A stretch of 64,000 nt of DNA, taken from positions 248,001 to 312,000 of the forward strand of contig NZ_CP133597.1 of the NCBI RefSeq assembly GCF_031200575.1, written 5' to 3'. The translations under genes were made by a program, and so were the position numbers. Shown piece after piece: positions 46,783 to 56,597 of this stretch; the stretch's first letter is position 1; each line of letters begins with the position of its first letter. The notes beneath the pieces are model-generated. The model was not told the origin of the DNA, did not search any database, and saw nothing but the letters and a program-made list of their open reading frames with translations. This DNA is from Ferroplasma sp. (GTDB lineage: Archaea > Thermoplasmatota > Thermoplasmata > Thermoplasmatales > Thermoplasmataceae).

Positions 46783-48192
46783 ATGATAGGAAGTGACACA
46801 TATTCAGTTCTGGATAATGCAAAGGTGGGAAAGTTCCAGAGACGGCTTGCTGTTACTGCTGCACTTGGCCCATTTACGGATGCGTTCAATGAGTTCGGTG
46901 CATCCATATCCCTTATAGCTGTAGGAATACTGTTTCACCTTCCCGCAGTTCTGGTAGCCGCTGCAACGGCAGCATACTGGGTCGGTGTAGCCGGTGGAGC
47001 AATATTTGGCGGTATAGCGTCAGATGCAATAGGCAGGAAGCAAATATTCCTGTACGATACCATCGGTATGGCTGTTTTCGCCGTCCTTAGTGCGGTTTCC
47101 ACTGGATATATAATGTACTTTCTTACGAGGCTTGCACTGGGAATATTCATTGGTATGGATTATGCTGCCGCAGTTCCACTTCTGGCAGAGTATTCACCCT
47201 CTAAAAGAAGGGGCGGACTTCTATCAACAGAAAAGTTATTCTTCATGTTCGGGACAATTGCCACTGTGGTAATAGGAATGGCGTTTACATATTACGTGGG
47301 GGTCCTTCTCGCATGGAGATATGACTTCCTTATAGCTGCTGTTCCTGCGATAATCCTGTTCGGTTTAAGGTTTGATATGCCCGCATCACTGAGATGGGCA
47401 AAGGCATCCGGAAGGAAGGACCTTATACCGAAAATATTGAAAAAACTCCATAAGGAGGGCATAGATATAGATCCGGATACCATAAAAGTTGACAAACCCC
47501 AGACCATAAAGGAAAATATGCATGAATTTTTCAACTCCAGAAATAAAAAGACAATCGCTTATATATTCTGGATCGGTGCAGCATATGCCCTTACAGTAAA
47601 TCTGGTAAGCGTGTATGCCAGTGTTGTACTTGAAAATCTTGGCGCATCGTCCTTCTTTGCAGAGGAAGGAACCCTGATAATTGATATAATAGGAACATTC
47701 GGTGTTATACTTACACTGATTGTTGTAGACAGGATAGGGAGGCGTTTAATGGGGCTTTTCGGTTTCGTGCTCGGTGCTATTCCACTTATGGTGCTGATAA
47801 TTGCCGATGTATACCATGTGATGACCATACCCCTTGTAATAGCCATGTTCGGTTTATTCTTCTTCATCAACGTGGGTCTGGTGGGTACTTTACAGTACTT
47901 ACCCGCCGCAGAGGTGTCAACAACAAAGTCAAGAGGACTTGCAGTGGGATGGGAAAAACTCTTTGAATTCGGATTGGCACTGCCTGCGCTGACACTTTAC
48001 GCGTATATCGGATTATTCTACTCTTTTATATACGACACGATAATGGTTATAATAGGGGGAATAGTGCTGTACCTGCTATCATTCGAGACAAAGAATAAAA
48101 CACTGGAGGCAAATGCGATGCGTGCTGAGAGTAAAACACAAATGAAAAAAACCTCACAGGGGCCTGTGGAGGAAACCAAAAAAGCAGATTAA
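46783..48192 (+). CDS. MFS transporter, phosphate/sugar-porter-like
   Basis: A 469-aa transporter with about 12 spans. GAIFGGIASDAIGRKQIF is MFS motif A and VDRIGRRLMGLFG its second-half copy; RLALGIFIGMDYAAAVPLLAEY resembles phosphate:H+ and sugar porters. The C-terminus is a long charged tail. TTTAAATA at 46755 is 28 nt before the ATG. Substrate not determinable. Confidence 0.82.
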   Translation: MIGSDTYSVLDNAKVGKFQRRLAVTAALGPFTDAFNEFGASISLIAVGILFHLPAVLVAAATAAYWVGVAGGAIFGGIASDAIGRKQIFLYDTIGMAVFAVLSAVSTGYIMYFLTRLALGIFIGMDYAAAVPLLAEYSPSKRRGGLLSTEKLFFMFGTIATVVIGMAFTYYVGVLLAWRYDFLIAAVPAIILFGLRFDMPASLRWAKASGRKDLIPKILKKLHKEGIDIDPDTIKVDKPQTIKENMHEFFNSRNKKTIAYIFWIGAAYALTVNLVSVYASVVLENLGASSFFAEEGTLIIDIIGTFGVILTLIVVDRIGRRLMGLFGFVLGAIPLMVLIIADVYHVMTIPLVIAMFGLFFFINVGLVGTLQYLPAAEVSTTKSRGLAVGWEKLFEFGLALPALTLYAYIGLFYSFIYDTIMVIIGGIVLYLLSFETKNKTLEANAMRAESKTQMKKTSQGPVEETKKAD

Positions 48193-48255
48193 TTTATTTT
48201 TTAAATCCTTTATGCATGTTAATAATTTTTAAATATATATTACGCATTTTAACAG

Positions 48256-49269
48256 ATGAAAGCGGGATTTCTGGATAAATTGAATTCTGATATTGTATTG
48301 CGTGATTATGATCCTCCAGAGCCAGAAGATGATCAGGTTACAGTGGAACAGACATACACAGGTGTATGTTTCCGTGATATACTTACACAGCAGGGATTTT
48401 TTCCAAGAGTTTCATTGCCAGTAATACCCGGGCACGAAATTGGTGGGAAAATTGTTAAAATAGGGAAGAATGTAGAGAATTTCCATGTTGGTGATCGTGT
48501 TTCCAGCCTGATATATATACCATGTGGGAAATGCAGATACTGCCTCTCAGGCAATGAAAACCTCTGCACTGAGAAAATTGCCTACGGTGAAAAAATAAAC
48601 GGCGGTTATTCCCGTTATGTAAATGTTAGCGAACGATCACTTGTAAAGGTTCCACCGGAGGTCGCGGAGGAAGCAGTTCCAATAGCCGCCTGTGTTATAG
48701 GGATGCTCTACCATGCCATAGCAAAAATGGGAAAGATACAAAAAGGCGATTACGTTCTAATCACCGGAGCCGGAGGAGGTGTAGGTGTGCACGCAATTCA
48801 AATGGTTAAGGCACTGGGAGGCCACCCAATTGCAGAATCCGGGTCAAAATGGAAGGAGGAGGAACTGTACCGCCTCGGTGCAGAGCACATTGTAAGCCCT
48901 GAAAACGATTATAGCAAAGAGGTTAAGGAAATTACCGGGGGCGGTGCTGACATAGTCCTGGAAGATGTGGGCATGGCAACCTTTTCAAAAAGTTTGAGGA
49001 GTATTAGAACAGGCGGAAGAATGGTTGTGATAGGAAATCTGAAGCCTGAACCTGTAGAATTGCCGCTGGGATTAATAATACTTAAGGGAAACAGCATAAA
49101 GGGCAGCATAAGTTCAACCCGTGACGATCTAAAAATGGGGCTTGATCTGTTAAGGTCAAAAATACATCCGGAAATCGGGGGCAAAATTAACCTGGAGTCC
49201 ATAAACGATGGATACAGGGAAATGCTGGACAGAAAGATACTGGGAAGGCTTTTGATAAAATATAGATAA
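48256..49269 (+). CDS. Zinc-dependent alcohol dehydrogenase family protein
   Basis: A 337-aa medium-chain dehydrogenase. Catalytic zinc ligands appear in TGVCFRDIL (Cys38) and IPGHEIGG (His, Glu); the structural zinc loop is CGKCRYCLSGNENLC. GAGGGVGVHAIQMVKALGG binds NAD(P). Similar archaeal enzymes act on alcohols, sugars or acryloyl-CoA-like substrates. TTTAAATAT starts 28 nt before the ATG. Confidence 0.9.
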   Translation: MKAGFLDKLNSDIVLRDYDPPEPEDDQVTVEQTYTGVCFRDILTQQGFFPRVSLPVIPGHEIGGKIVKIGKNVENFHVGDRVSSLIYIPCGKCRYCLSGNENLCTEKIAYGEKINGGYSRYVNVSERSLVKVPPEVAEEAVPIAACVIGMLYHAIAKMGKIQKGDYVLITGAGGGVGVHAIQMVKALGGHPIAESGSKWKEEELYRLGAEHIVSPENDYSKEVKEITGGGADIVLEDVGMATFSKSLRSIRTGGRMVVIGNLKPEPVELPLGLIILKGNSIKGSISSTRDDLKMGLDLLRSKIHPEIGGKINLESINDGYREMLDRKILGRLLIKYR

Positions 49270-49361
49270 TTTATTCTATTTTTATGTGCCATATTGCAAT
49301 ATTAAATTTAAAATAAACAAAAACCTTTTTTAAAAGTTAATAATAAAGAATAGATATAAAA

Positions 49362-50225
49362 ATGTATATTGTCCCCTCATCTACCGCTTACAATGTGTCA
49401 AGGAAGCTGGCAAATATTTTTTCATGCAATGTTTCCGGTGTGGTCAGAAAGAGATTCCCAGATAATGAGATGTACCTCAAAATAATTGATGATGTCCGTG
49501 GAGAGGACGTTCTTCTGGTTGGCAATACAAGAAGCGATTCTGATATTATAGAGTACCTCCTGCTTCTGGATGCCATAAAGGAAGAGGATCCTAAGAGCAT
49601 AACAGCCATAATACCATTTTTTGGATATGCAAGGCAGCATATGAGGTATAACAACGGCGAGCCCGTGTCATCAAAGGTATTCACAAAGGCAATAAATCAG
49701 TACGCGGACAGGATTATTACGGTGGAACTGCATGATGAGCAGACACTGGATTATTCTGACGTGCCATTTGAAAATATAAAAATCATCAGCCCTGTATACA
49801 ATTATTTTAAAAACAAAAATATAGACTTTGTAATGTCACCTGATGATGGCGGGTATGAACGGGCCAAAATAATGGGCAATAAGCTGGGTATTCCGGCGTA
49901 TTATATAGATAAAAAGAGAATAGATTCAACAACGGTTAAAATGATCCTCCCGGAAGAGGATTATATGAATAAAAACGTTCTAATACTTGATGATATAATA
50001 TCCACCGGCGGCACAATAATAAAGGCGTCAAACCTCATAAGGGAACACGGTGCAAGGAACATATATGCCTGTGCAATACACGGTGTGTTTGCCAACAACA
50101 GCAATGAAAAGATAGAGAGATATGTAAACGAACTTGCCGTTACAGATACAATAGAAACAAAATACAGCAATATTACAGTTTCTGAAGAAATAGCAGCTTC
50201 ACTGAAAAGCAAGATAAGCATATGA
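49362..50225 (+). CDS. prs: Ribose-phosphate pyrophosphokinase
   Basis: A 287-aa PRPP synthase. RKRFPDNEMYLKI, the ATP loop PFFGYARQHMRY with PVSSKVF, and the PRPP loop VLILDDIISTGGTIIKAS are intact. Short form as in Thermoplasma-type enzymes. Makes PRPP for purines, pyrimidines and histidine. Overlaps the DUF99 gene by 4 bases. Confidence 0.95.
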   Translation: MYIVPSSTAYNVSRKLANIFSCNVSGVVRKRFPDNEMYLKIIDDVRGEDVLLVGNTRSDSDIIEYLLLLDAIKEEDPKSITAIIPFFGYARQHMRYNNGEPVSSKVFTKAINQYADRIITVELHDEQTLDYSDVPFENIKIISPVYNYFKNKNIDFVMSPDDGGYERAKIMGNKLGIPAYYIDKKRIDSTTVKMILPEEDYMNKNVLILDDIISTGGTIIKASNLIREHGARNIYACAIHGVFANNSNEKIERYVNELAVTDTIETKYSNITVSEEIAASLKSKISI

Positions 50226-50794
50226 AACATGGACTCAGGGTCCTGGGCCTGGACGATGGCCCATTTAATAAATTTACAGATATTAAAACAGTTATTGTGG
50301 GGGTAATCATGCGTTTGAATTACCCTGTTGAGGGTATCTCTGTAAGGGAAATCACAGTAGATGGCATGGACTCCACTGAAATAGTTATGTCAATGATCCG
50401 GGGCAGGTTCAGGGGCGACATAGATTTTGTAATGTGCAATGGGATAACGTTTGCAGGTTTCAATATTCTGGACATCCAGAAGGTATACAGCAAGACCGGC
50501 ATACCTGTTATAGCAGTAACAAGAAAAAATCCATCAATAGAAAAGATTTCCCGTGCACTTTTACTTCATTTCAAGGATAGTGAGGAAAGAATAAAAATTA
50601 TAACAGAAACTCCTGTGGATAAAATAGGATATGGGGACAGAATACTGTATATAAACAGGGCAGGCATTGAATTGAACCGTGCCGTGGAGCTTATAAAAAA
50701 TACAGTAAATACAGGCAACATTCCAGAACCTGTAAGAATGGCGCATTTAATTGCAACTGCAATAATAAATAAGGAAAGCCATGGAAGAGTATAA
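50222..50794 (+). CDS. DUF99 family protein (endonuclease V-like fold)
   Basis: A 190-aa archaeal UPF0215/DUF99 protein. LRVLGLDDGPF at the N-terminus, MCNGITFAGFNILDI and IPVIAVTRKNPS are family segments. The family is distantly related to endonuclease V, but its function is not established. Translationally coupled to prs (ATGA). Confidence 0.85.
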   Translation: MKHGLRVLGLDDGPFNKFTDIKTVIVGVIMRLNYPVEGISVREITVDGMDSTEIVMSMIRGRFRGDIDFVMCNGITFAGFNILDIQKVYSKTGIPVIAVTRKNPSIEKISRALLLHFKDSEERIKIITETPVDKIGYGDRILYINRAGIELNRAVELIKNTVNTGNIPEPVRMAHLIATAIINKESHGRV

Positions 50795-50805
50795 AATATT
50801 AAAAA

Positions 50806-52203
50806 TTATTTCCCGCCAGCAACAGTGATATCGCCCATTTCCCCTATTTCACCGGTGGCCTTTTCCAGTGAGCCTTTAGTTTCAGGTATGAATATCAGGG
50901 TTACTACAGATGCGGCTATTGCAAGGCCTGCAAGGTAATAAAATGCGAATGATTCTCCCAGTACCAGGAAAAGGGCCGGGAATACAAAGGATGAAAGAGC
51001 TGCACCACTTCTTCCTGCTGCAACTGTATATGACTGTATCTGTGACCTGATCTTGGTAGGTGCCAGTTCAACACCGTACATTCCGGAAGCAGTTATTGAA
51101 CCCGGGCCCGCCTGGTTGAAAAATTGCATCCCTATTCCATATACCATCATTCCGGCTATTGGAAGCGCTGCAACAATCCCCACTTTGCTGATTCCATCGA
51201 ATATGAGAAGGAACACTCCCATACCAAGGAATCCAACAATCTGAAGCAGTTTTCTGCCCTTTCTGTCAATAAGTGCAAGCATGACAATTCCACCTGCTAT
51301 TGTAAATACTTCCATTAGATATGTCCACGCATCAGGTGAAAGCCCCATCTTGGAAGCAATCAGGGTTGGCCCGAATAGTATGCCTGCATATGCTACCTGG
51401 TCATAGAAGAACCACAGAACCATAGCGGAAATATATTCCCTTTTGTATTTATGGAAATAGTATTTGAAATTGTGCTTATCCTGTATATCCCCCTGTATTC
51501 TTACACTTCTGTGGGCTACGTACTTCACCTCATCCTCGAAACTCTTCTTGTCCCCTGCTATCCTTGCTATGAACCTTGGCGTTTCCGGCATTTTCCTTCT
51601 AAGGTAAACCACTGCGAGTGCAGGTACAGCACCCATTGCAAGGACTACCCTCCAGAGTATTGCATCGGAAACTCCAAGAACAGGGCCGAAGATCATATAA
51701 GTAAAAGCGGCCAGTATCGCGCCGAAGCCCCACATCATACCGAACCCGAAGCCTATTGTCTTACCCCTGTCCTTTGCATTTGAATGCTCCCCCATTATCA
51801 TTGGCGACATTACATAATCAGCGCCAACTCCTATTCCCAGTATCAGCCTTATTGCTATAAGTAGATAGACATTTATGGCAAAGATCTGCATTATGGCAGC
51901 AACGCCCAGTATCAATACATCAACGCCGTAGAACTTTTTCCTCCCTCTTTTTGCCAGTTCACCGAAAATTATTGCACCCACTGCTGCCCCAATCAGTGCA
52001 GAACCGGCTATAAGGCTGGTAAAGACCACATAATTGGGGTTGCTTTTTGTAATTCCGTAGGCGCTTAATATTATTGCAAGAACTATCCCGACTGATGAAA
52101 GGTCGTAACCATCGGTAAAAGCACCCATGCCTGTAGTCAGTATTGACCTTGCATGAAACCATCCAAATTTCTGTTTATCAAGATCTTCAAATATATCTGC
52201 CAT
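50806..52203 (-). CDS. MFS transporter
   Basis: A 465-aa transporter with about 12 spans. AIIFGELAKRGRKKFYGVD is motif A and LALIDRKGRKLLQIVG the second-half copy; IRLILGIGVGADYVMSPMIMGEH resembles phosphate and organic-acid porters. It lies downstream of the SMP-30 lactonase on the same strand (91 bp apart), so a sugar or sugar-acid substrate is conceivable. Confidence 0.82.
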   Translation of the reverse strand: MADIFEDLDKQKFGWFHARSILTTGMGAFTDGYDLSSVGIVLAIILSAYGITKSNPNYVVFTSLIAGSALIGAAVGAIIFGELAKRGRKKFYGVDVLILGVAAIMQIFAINVYLLIAIRLILGIGVGADYVMSPMIMGEHSNAKDRGKTIGFGFGMMWGFGAILAAFTYMIFGPVLGVSDAILWRVVLAMGAVPALAVVYLRRKMPETPRFIARIAGDKKSFEDEVKYVAHRSVRIQGDIQDKHNFKYYFHKYKREYISAMVLWFFYDQVAYAGILFGPTLIASKMGLSPDAWTYLMEVFTIAGGIVMLALIDRKGRKLLQIVGFLGMGVFLLIFDGISKVGIVAALPIAGMMVYGIGMQFFNQAGPGSITASGMYGVELAPTKIRSQIQSYTVAAGRSGAALSSFVFPALFLVLGESFAFYYLAGLAIAASVVTLIFIPETKGSLEKATGEIGEMGDITVAGGK

Positions 52204-52294
52204 TATCCTCAGAAAATTATAATGTAATTATATATATAATTAATCGATATACTATATATTTTAATATATAAAATATATAGAAATGTTAGACTCT

Positions 52295-53125
52295 CTATTG
52301 ATGTAAAAATTTAAACTCATCTGATGGGATGCCAGGTATATCATTTCTGAACTTGTATAAATGGCCTCCCCTGTTGATTTTGTCACTTGCGGTGGTTATG
52401 TAAAGTGTTTTCATGTCATCATCTCCAAATATGCACGATGTTACATTTTTTGTTCCCACAAAAATTTTTTTGACAGCCTCCCCTGACCTGTTGAATTTTA
52501 TTATGCCATTGCCACCATAAAAGGCAACATATAGATTCCCCTGGGAGTCAAGGGTCATCCCATCCGGCACACCTGCGAAGGATGAAACGTCAAAGCTTTT
52601 CCTTTCTGAGATTATTGCAGATTTATTCATATCGTAATCAAAAACCCTGATCTTTCTAGTGGGTGAATCTATATAATACATAGTTTCAATATCAGGATCC
52701 CATATTGTCCCGTTGGAAATTGTTATGCTCTCCAGCACTGTTTCCTCTTCTGAGCCAAACCTGTATAGTTTTCCTGAAGGCATTTTTTCATTCATGTCCA
52801 TTGTTCCTGCAAAAAGAAAACCATTTTTGTCGCATTTCCCATCGTTGAACCTCACATTTTCAGGGAGCTGTAATGTAAACAATGTTTCAACCTCCATCCG
52901 GGTTAATGAGAGATGCCTTATTGAATCCCTGGTCCCAAAAACCAGTCCGTCATTGCACGGTACTATAAATGGTATAATCTTATCACTATAAAGTGTTTTC
53001 ACAGACCCATTATAGGAATGAATTTTGCCACCGAGTATATCAACGTAGTACAGCACTCCGTTCAGCCATACCGGGGATTCCCCCAGTTTTAACTGTGTGG
53101 ACGATCTTATTAGTTTAGCCTTCAT
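52295..53125 (-). CDS. SMP-30/gluconolactonase-like lactonase
   Basis: A 276-aa six-bladed propeller of the SMP-30 family. LGESPVWLNGVLYYVDILGG carries the first metal Glu; RFNDGKCDKNGFLFAGTMD and PDGMTLDSQGNLYVAFYGG supply further metal-site Asn/Asp. It opens sugar lactones to aldonic acids, feeding a gluconate/galactonate dehydratase like the one at 3335. Divergent from the Rieske gene. Confidence 0.88.
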   Translation of the reverse strand: MKAKLIRSSTQLKLGESPVWLNGVLYYVDILGGKIHSYNGSVKTLYSDKIIPFIVPCNDGLVFGTRDSIRHLSLTRMEVETLFTLQLPENVRFNDGKCDKNGFLFAGTMDMNEKMPSGKLYRFGSEEETVLESITISNGTIWDPDIETMYYIDSPTRKIRVFDYDMNKSAIISERKSFDVSSFAGVPDGMTLDSQGNLYVAFYGGNGIIKFNRSGEAVKKIFVGTKNVTSCIFGDDDMKTLYITTASDKINRGGHLYKFRNDIPGIPSDEFKFLHQ

Positions 53126-53201
53126 CTGTAATTATTAGTTTATACATATATATAAGTTGCTAATATATATTAATTAAAAGCTGCTTTGATAGACCATGAT
53201 A

Positions 53202-53246
53202 CCCACAATCTAAATATCCCATAACCAATCCTGAAATTGTGGGATA
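53202..53246. repeat. Overlapping alternative inverted repeats
   Basis: CCCACAAT (53202-53209) pairs with ATTGTGGG (53236-53243), while TATCCCA (53215-53221) pairs with TGGGATA (53240-53246). The two stems share bases, so only one could form. The site is in the 286-base gap between lactonase and Rieske genes and upstream of both predicted promoters; otherwise I see nothing in that gap. Confidence 0.45.
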
Positions 53247-53411
53247 CTATTTATCATAAGATGATTCAAGGGGTCGTTGAACTGCAGGATAGCTCAAAAT
53301 AAATAATGAAAATCTTCACTTGCCAGGATGTTTTGAATCATAACATCACATGGTAATTTTATTGAACTGTCAGATGCACAATATTTATAATCAGATTAAA
53401 TATTTATAACC

Positions 53412-53732
53412 ATGTGGGAGACTGTGTTTAAAATAGATCAAATTAATGACAATTCCCTGAAGGCCGTTACAGTTAAGGGCACTCCCCTGCTTATTGCAAA
53501 TATAAAAGGGAAAATATACGCAATCGGCCTTTACTGTACACATGAGCAGACAGATCTGTCAGAAGGTTTTATAGAAAAGTGCAACGTAATATGCCCTGCG
53601 CATTTTGCCTCCTTTGATATAAAGACAGGCAATGTTGTTTCAGGGCCAGAGGATGAGAGTGCACCCATTGACAACCTTAAAACATACCCTACAAAGGTAG
53701 AAAACGGGATGATACTGGTGGAGCTACCATGA
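53412..53732 (+). CDS. Rieske-type [2Fe-2S] ferredoxin
   Basis: A 106-aa soluble Rieske protein. Cluster ligands are in YCTHEQTDLSEG (Cys-x-His) and ICPAHFASFD (Cys-x2-His). No membrane anchor. TTTATAAT at 53384 is 28 nt before the ATG, giving a leaderless mRNA. Overlaps the Etf gene by 4 bases, so it probably exchanges electrons with it. Confidence 0.93.
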   Translation: MWETVFKIDQINDNSLKAVTVKGTPLLIANIKGKIYAIGLYCTHEQTDLSEGFIEKCNVICPAHFASFDIKTGNVVSGPEDESAPIDNLKTYPTKVENGMILVELP

Positions 53733-55402
53733 AAATCCTGGTTCTTGTTAAGCAAATCCCGGATATAAGCGCAATCAAATTTGATCAAAAGACAAAGAGA
53801 ATAATAAGGAGCGGGGTAAAACTCTTATTTAATTCATATGACAAAAAGGCGGTTGAGGCTGCTGTGCAGTTATCAGAAAAATATGGATATGAGACCTATG
53901 CTGCATCCATGGGCCCACCAGATGCCGCTGAAATCCTTAAAGATTCAATGCGTATGGGGATAAACCATGGAATTTTATTAAGTGACCGCAATTTCGCTGG
54001 CTCTGATACATTTGTAACATCGCACATACTATCGGCCCTTGTGAACATTATAAATCCAGATATTGTGCTTACAGGAAAATCTTCGCTGGATGGGGAAACG
54101 TCACAGGTACCCCCTGAAACAGCATGGATGTCCGGTTATAATTTTCTCTCTGGTGTATCAGGAATAGAGATTATGGAAAAAAGTGTTGAGGTGACCCGGG
54201 ATGAGGATGATGGCATCTCAAAATATGAGGTACCGCTTCCGGCATTTTTTTCAGTCAGCGAAAAGATCAATAGGGCAAGGCAGATAGATCCTTCAGTTAA
54301 AATAGAGGATGTTGAGGTATATGATTCAGATATTACACCATGGAAGGGAAGCCAATCGCCCACTGAGGTAGTAGATACCTTTCCACTCAACAGCTCCAGG
54401 AATAACAAATTCATAGATTTCAATAAGTTTATAGAGATCCTGCATGAGGCAGGTCAAGGCCCTTCAGATCCCCACAGGGAATATATCAGTGAACCAGAAA
54501 CTGGAGATATATTCCTGGGACTTGCCGTGGATGACCCTAAAATCTCCATGGAGATCTCTTCCAAAATAGCCGAAAGCACAAATGACAAAATTACAGTGAT
54601 CGGGAACATAGATCCAGTACAGCTTCAGGGAATGGCCTGTCATCAGTACGTATACCTGGAGGATTATAGCAGTGTTTCTATGGCGAAATATGTGGCAAAG
54701 TATATACAGGACAACCCGGTAAGGCATGTTCTCGCCCCATCGAATCTAAATGGCCGTGATATAATGTCATTTGTTGCAGCATCCATGGGACTGGGTTTAA
54801 CTGCGGACTGTGTTGACATAAAAATGGAAAATGGAAAAATGATACAGTACAAGCCATCATTCGGAGGAGGAATAATTGCTGTTATAAAATCAAAAACAGA
54901 TCCTGATATGGCAACTGTCAGGAAGGGCATGTTTCAGGTACGGTTTATGAGCAGATCCTTTGAAACCACTAAAATTAGGTCCAGGGCTGCTCCGGAATAC
55001 AGGATTATTGAAAGAAAGAAGCTGGACAGCGGACTGCGCCCGCTGGATACCCCTGTTATATTCGGTATAGGAACAGGGGTCATGGCAGATGACATACCTA
55101 AAATATATGATATAGCAGATAAAATAGGGGCATCTGTGGGAGCAACAAGAAGGGTGGTGGACATGGGAAGAATTCCCAGGCAGTTCCAGATCGGGCTTAC
55201 GGGTGTTTCAGTATCCCCCGAACTTTATATTGCTATAGGCGTATCCGGATCTGATAACCATGTAGTTGGAACAAGGTATGCAGGCAGGGTTATGGCTGTA
55301 AATAAAAATCCTGATGCGCCAATATTCCGGCACTCAGATTTTGGGATAGTTATGGATTCGCATGAATTTATAGGTGAACTGTATTCAAATATTAACCATT
55401 AA
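53729..55402 (+). CDS. Electron transfer flavoprotein, fused beta and alpha subunits
   Basis: A 557-aa fusion. The first ~260 residues are EtfB-like (MKILVLVKQIPDISAIKFD; GKSSLDGETSQVPPETAWM); the rest is EtfA with the FAD domain (VGATRRVVDMGRIPRQFQIG, VSPELYIAIGVSGSDNH, DAPIFRHSDFGIV). Fused Etf occurs in Thermoplasmatales and Sulfolobales. Usual FixC-like quinone reductase and FixX genes are not adjacent; the Rieske protein takes that place. It moves electrons from dehydrogenases toward quinone. Confidence 0.92.
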   Translation: MKILVLVKQIPDISAIKFDQKTKRIIRSGVKLLFNSYDKKAVEAAVQLSEKYGYETYAASMGPPDAAEILKDSMRMGINHGILLSDRNFAGSDTFVTSHILSALVNIINPDIVLTGKSSLDGETSQVPPETAWMSGYNFLSGVSGIEIMEKSVEVTRDEDDGISKYEVPLPAFFSVSEKINRARQIDPSVKIEDVEVYDSDITPWKGSQSPTEVVDTFPLNSSRNNKFIDFNKFIEILHEAGQGPSDPHREYISEPETGDIFLGLAVDDPKISMEISSKIAESTNDKITVIGNIDPVQLQGMACHQYVYLEDYSSVSMAKYVAKYIQDNPVRHVLAPSNLNGRDIMSFVAASMGLGLTADCVDIKMENGKMIQYKPSFGGGIIAVIKSKTDPDMATVRKGMFQVRFMSRSFETTKIRSRAAPEYRIIERKKLDSGLRPLDTPVIFGIGTGVMADDIPKIYDIADKIGASVGATRRVVDMGRIPRQFQIGLTGVSVSPELYIAIGVSGSDNHVVGTRYAGRVMAVNKNPDAPIFRHSDFGIVMDSHEFIGELYSNINH

Positions 55403-55442
55403 TCTGTGAAAAATATAATTTACTACCTTTATATAAACTATA

Positions 55443-56024
55443 ATGGAGGTTAATAATATAACTGTAAAATTCCCAAAGGAAATAGTTCTTGAGGACGGAA
55501 GTAAAATTACAGTGGATAAGGATAAAATTTCTGACGAGTCATTATTTTCACTTTTATATCCTGAAAAACATACAGATGATATCGCAGTTGCCCTGATAAA
55601 GCACGGTTTCCATGACGCAACGCCCAGTTTTTTCAAGGGAGAGGTATTCAGCCTTGCAAAGGAAATATCATTTCCCTGGGAACTGCATTTGAGGCTTTTC
55701 AACAACGGTGAAAAATACAGTAAAATATTTGCCCATATTGAAATTTCAAGAAGATATTTCGAGCATCTCTTCATTATCCAGCCGGCAGTTTACGAACCAT
55801 TCGATTTTTATAAAAATATATACAAACAGTTCAGGGTAATGTACGGGCCTTCTGGAAAAACAGTAAAGGAATTCAAGAGCAATTATGAAATTACACTGAT
55901 GCCACCTGAAAATCTCATTGAATGGATGCCTGTGGTTGTAAATCTCTACGATAGCCTATCCAGGTATAAGGAAAATATCAGGGAAATCATAGATATGCTG
56001 GATTACGAGCTCCACAGAAGATAG
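55443..56024 (+). CDS. Conserved-looking protein, unknown function
   Basis: A 193-aa soluble protein with no recognised family. It starts with strand-rich NNITVKFPKEIVLEDGSKITV, has a mid section EISFPWELHLRLFNNGEKYSK, and ends in helices (LYDSLSRYKENIREIIDML). No Cys and no membrane span. It lies 40 bp after etf and converges with nob1 (1 bp gap). Confidence 0.6.
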   Translation: MEVNNITVKFPKEIVLEDGSKITVDKDKISDESLFSLLYPEKHTDDIAVALIKHGFHDATPSFFKGEVFSLAKEISFPWELHLRLFNNGEKYSKIFAHIEISRRYFEHLFIIQPAVYEPFDFYKNIYKQFRVMYGPSGKTVKEFKSNYEITLMPPENLIEWMPVVVNLYDSLSRYKENIREIIDMLDYELHRR

Positions 56025-56025
56025 A

Positions 56026-56508
56026 TTACTTCCTGGAATAACGTTTCACTGTATGGCCGCAAACGGGGCATATATCCATGTATTTATCATATATTCTATG
56101 GCATCCTGTGCACCTGTATTTCCATACTATGCTTTTTTTTATGGGTTCAATGCCACTTCCAGAATACTCTATGCCGCATTGCCTGGCCACATTCTGGATG
56201 GCATAGTCGTCAGTAACTATTGTTCCATTGTATTCCATTGCAAGTGCAAGCACATCAATGTCTGTATTGCTGAGGACATTGTAATCCCCGGTTTTCGTTG
56301 CAGCATTTACTGCCATTTCCACATATTTTTTTTCAGGAGCCTGGATATTTATATCCGCCACGCCAAGAATCTTTTCCAGGGAACCATTTTTGATTTCATT
56401 TATTACAGAATCCGGATAAATATAATTGCTGGTTGAAATGTTAATTCTTCCGGACAGTATTGCCGATGTGTCTATTATATACTTTTTGACCTTATCCACA
56501 TGGTTCAA
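56026..56508 (-). CDS. nob1: Nob1-type ribosome maturation endonuclease
   Basis: A 160-aa PIN domain plus zinc ribbon. Acidic residues: Asp in KKYIIDTSAILSG, Glu in SVINEIKNG, Asp pair in LSNTDIDVLALA and IVTDDYAIQNVA. The zinc ribbon is CTGCHRIYDKYMDICPVCG. Archaeal Nob1 trims the 3' end of 16S rRNA. Divergent from the permease gene. Confidence 0.93.
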   Translation of the reverse strand: MNHVDKVKKYIIDTSAILSGRINISTSNYIYPDSVINEIKNGSLEKILGVADINIQAPEKKYVEMAVNAATKTGDYNVLSNTDIDVLALAMEYNGTIVTDDYAIQNVARQCGIEYSGSGIEPIKKSIVWKYRCTGCHRIYDKYMDICPVCGHTVKRYSRK

Positions 56509-56597
56509 TATTATTAACAGTAATAAACGTAACTGGATTAGTATAAAGATATTGCCATTTTTGATATGATATTTTAGGGAGGCTGCAATTCACCAGT

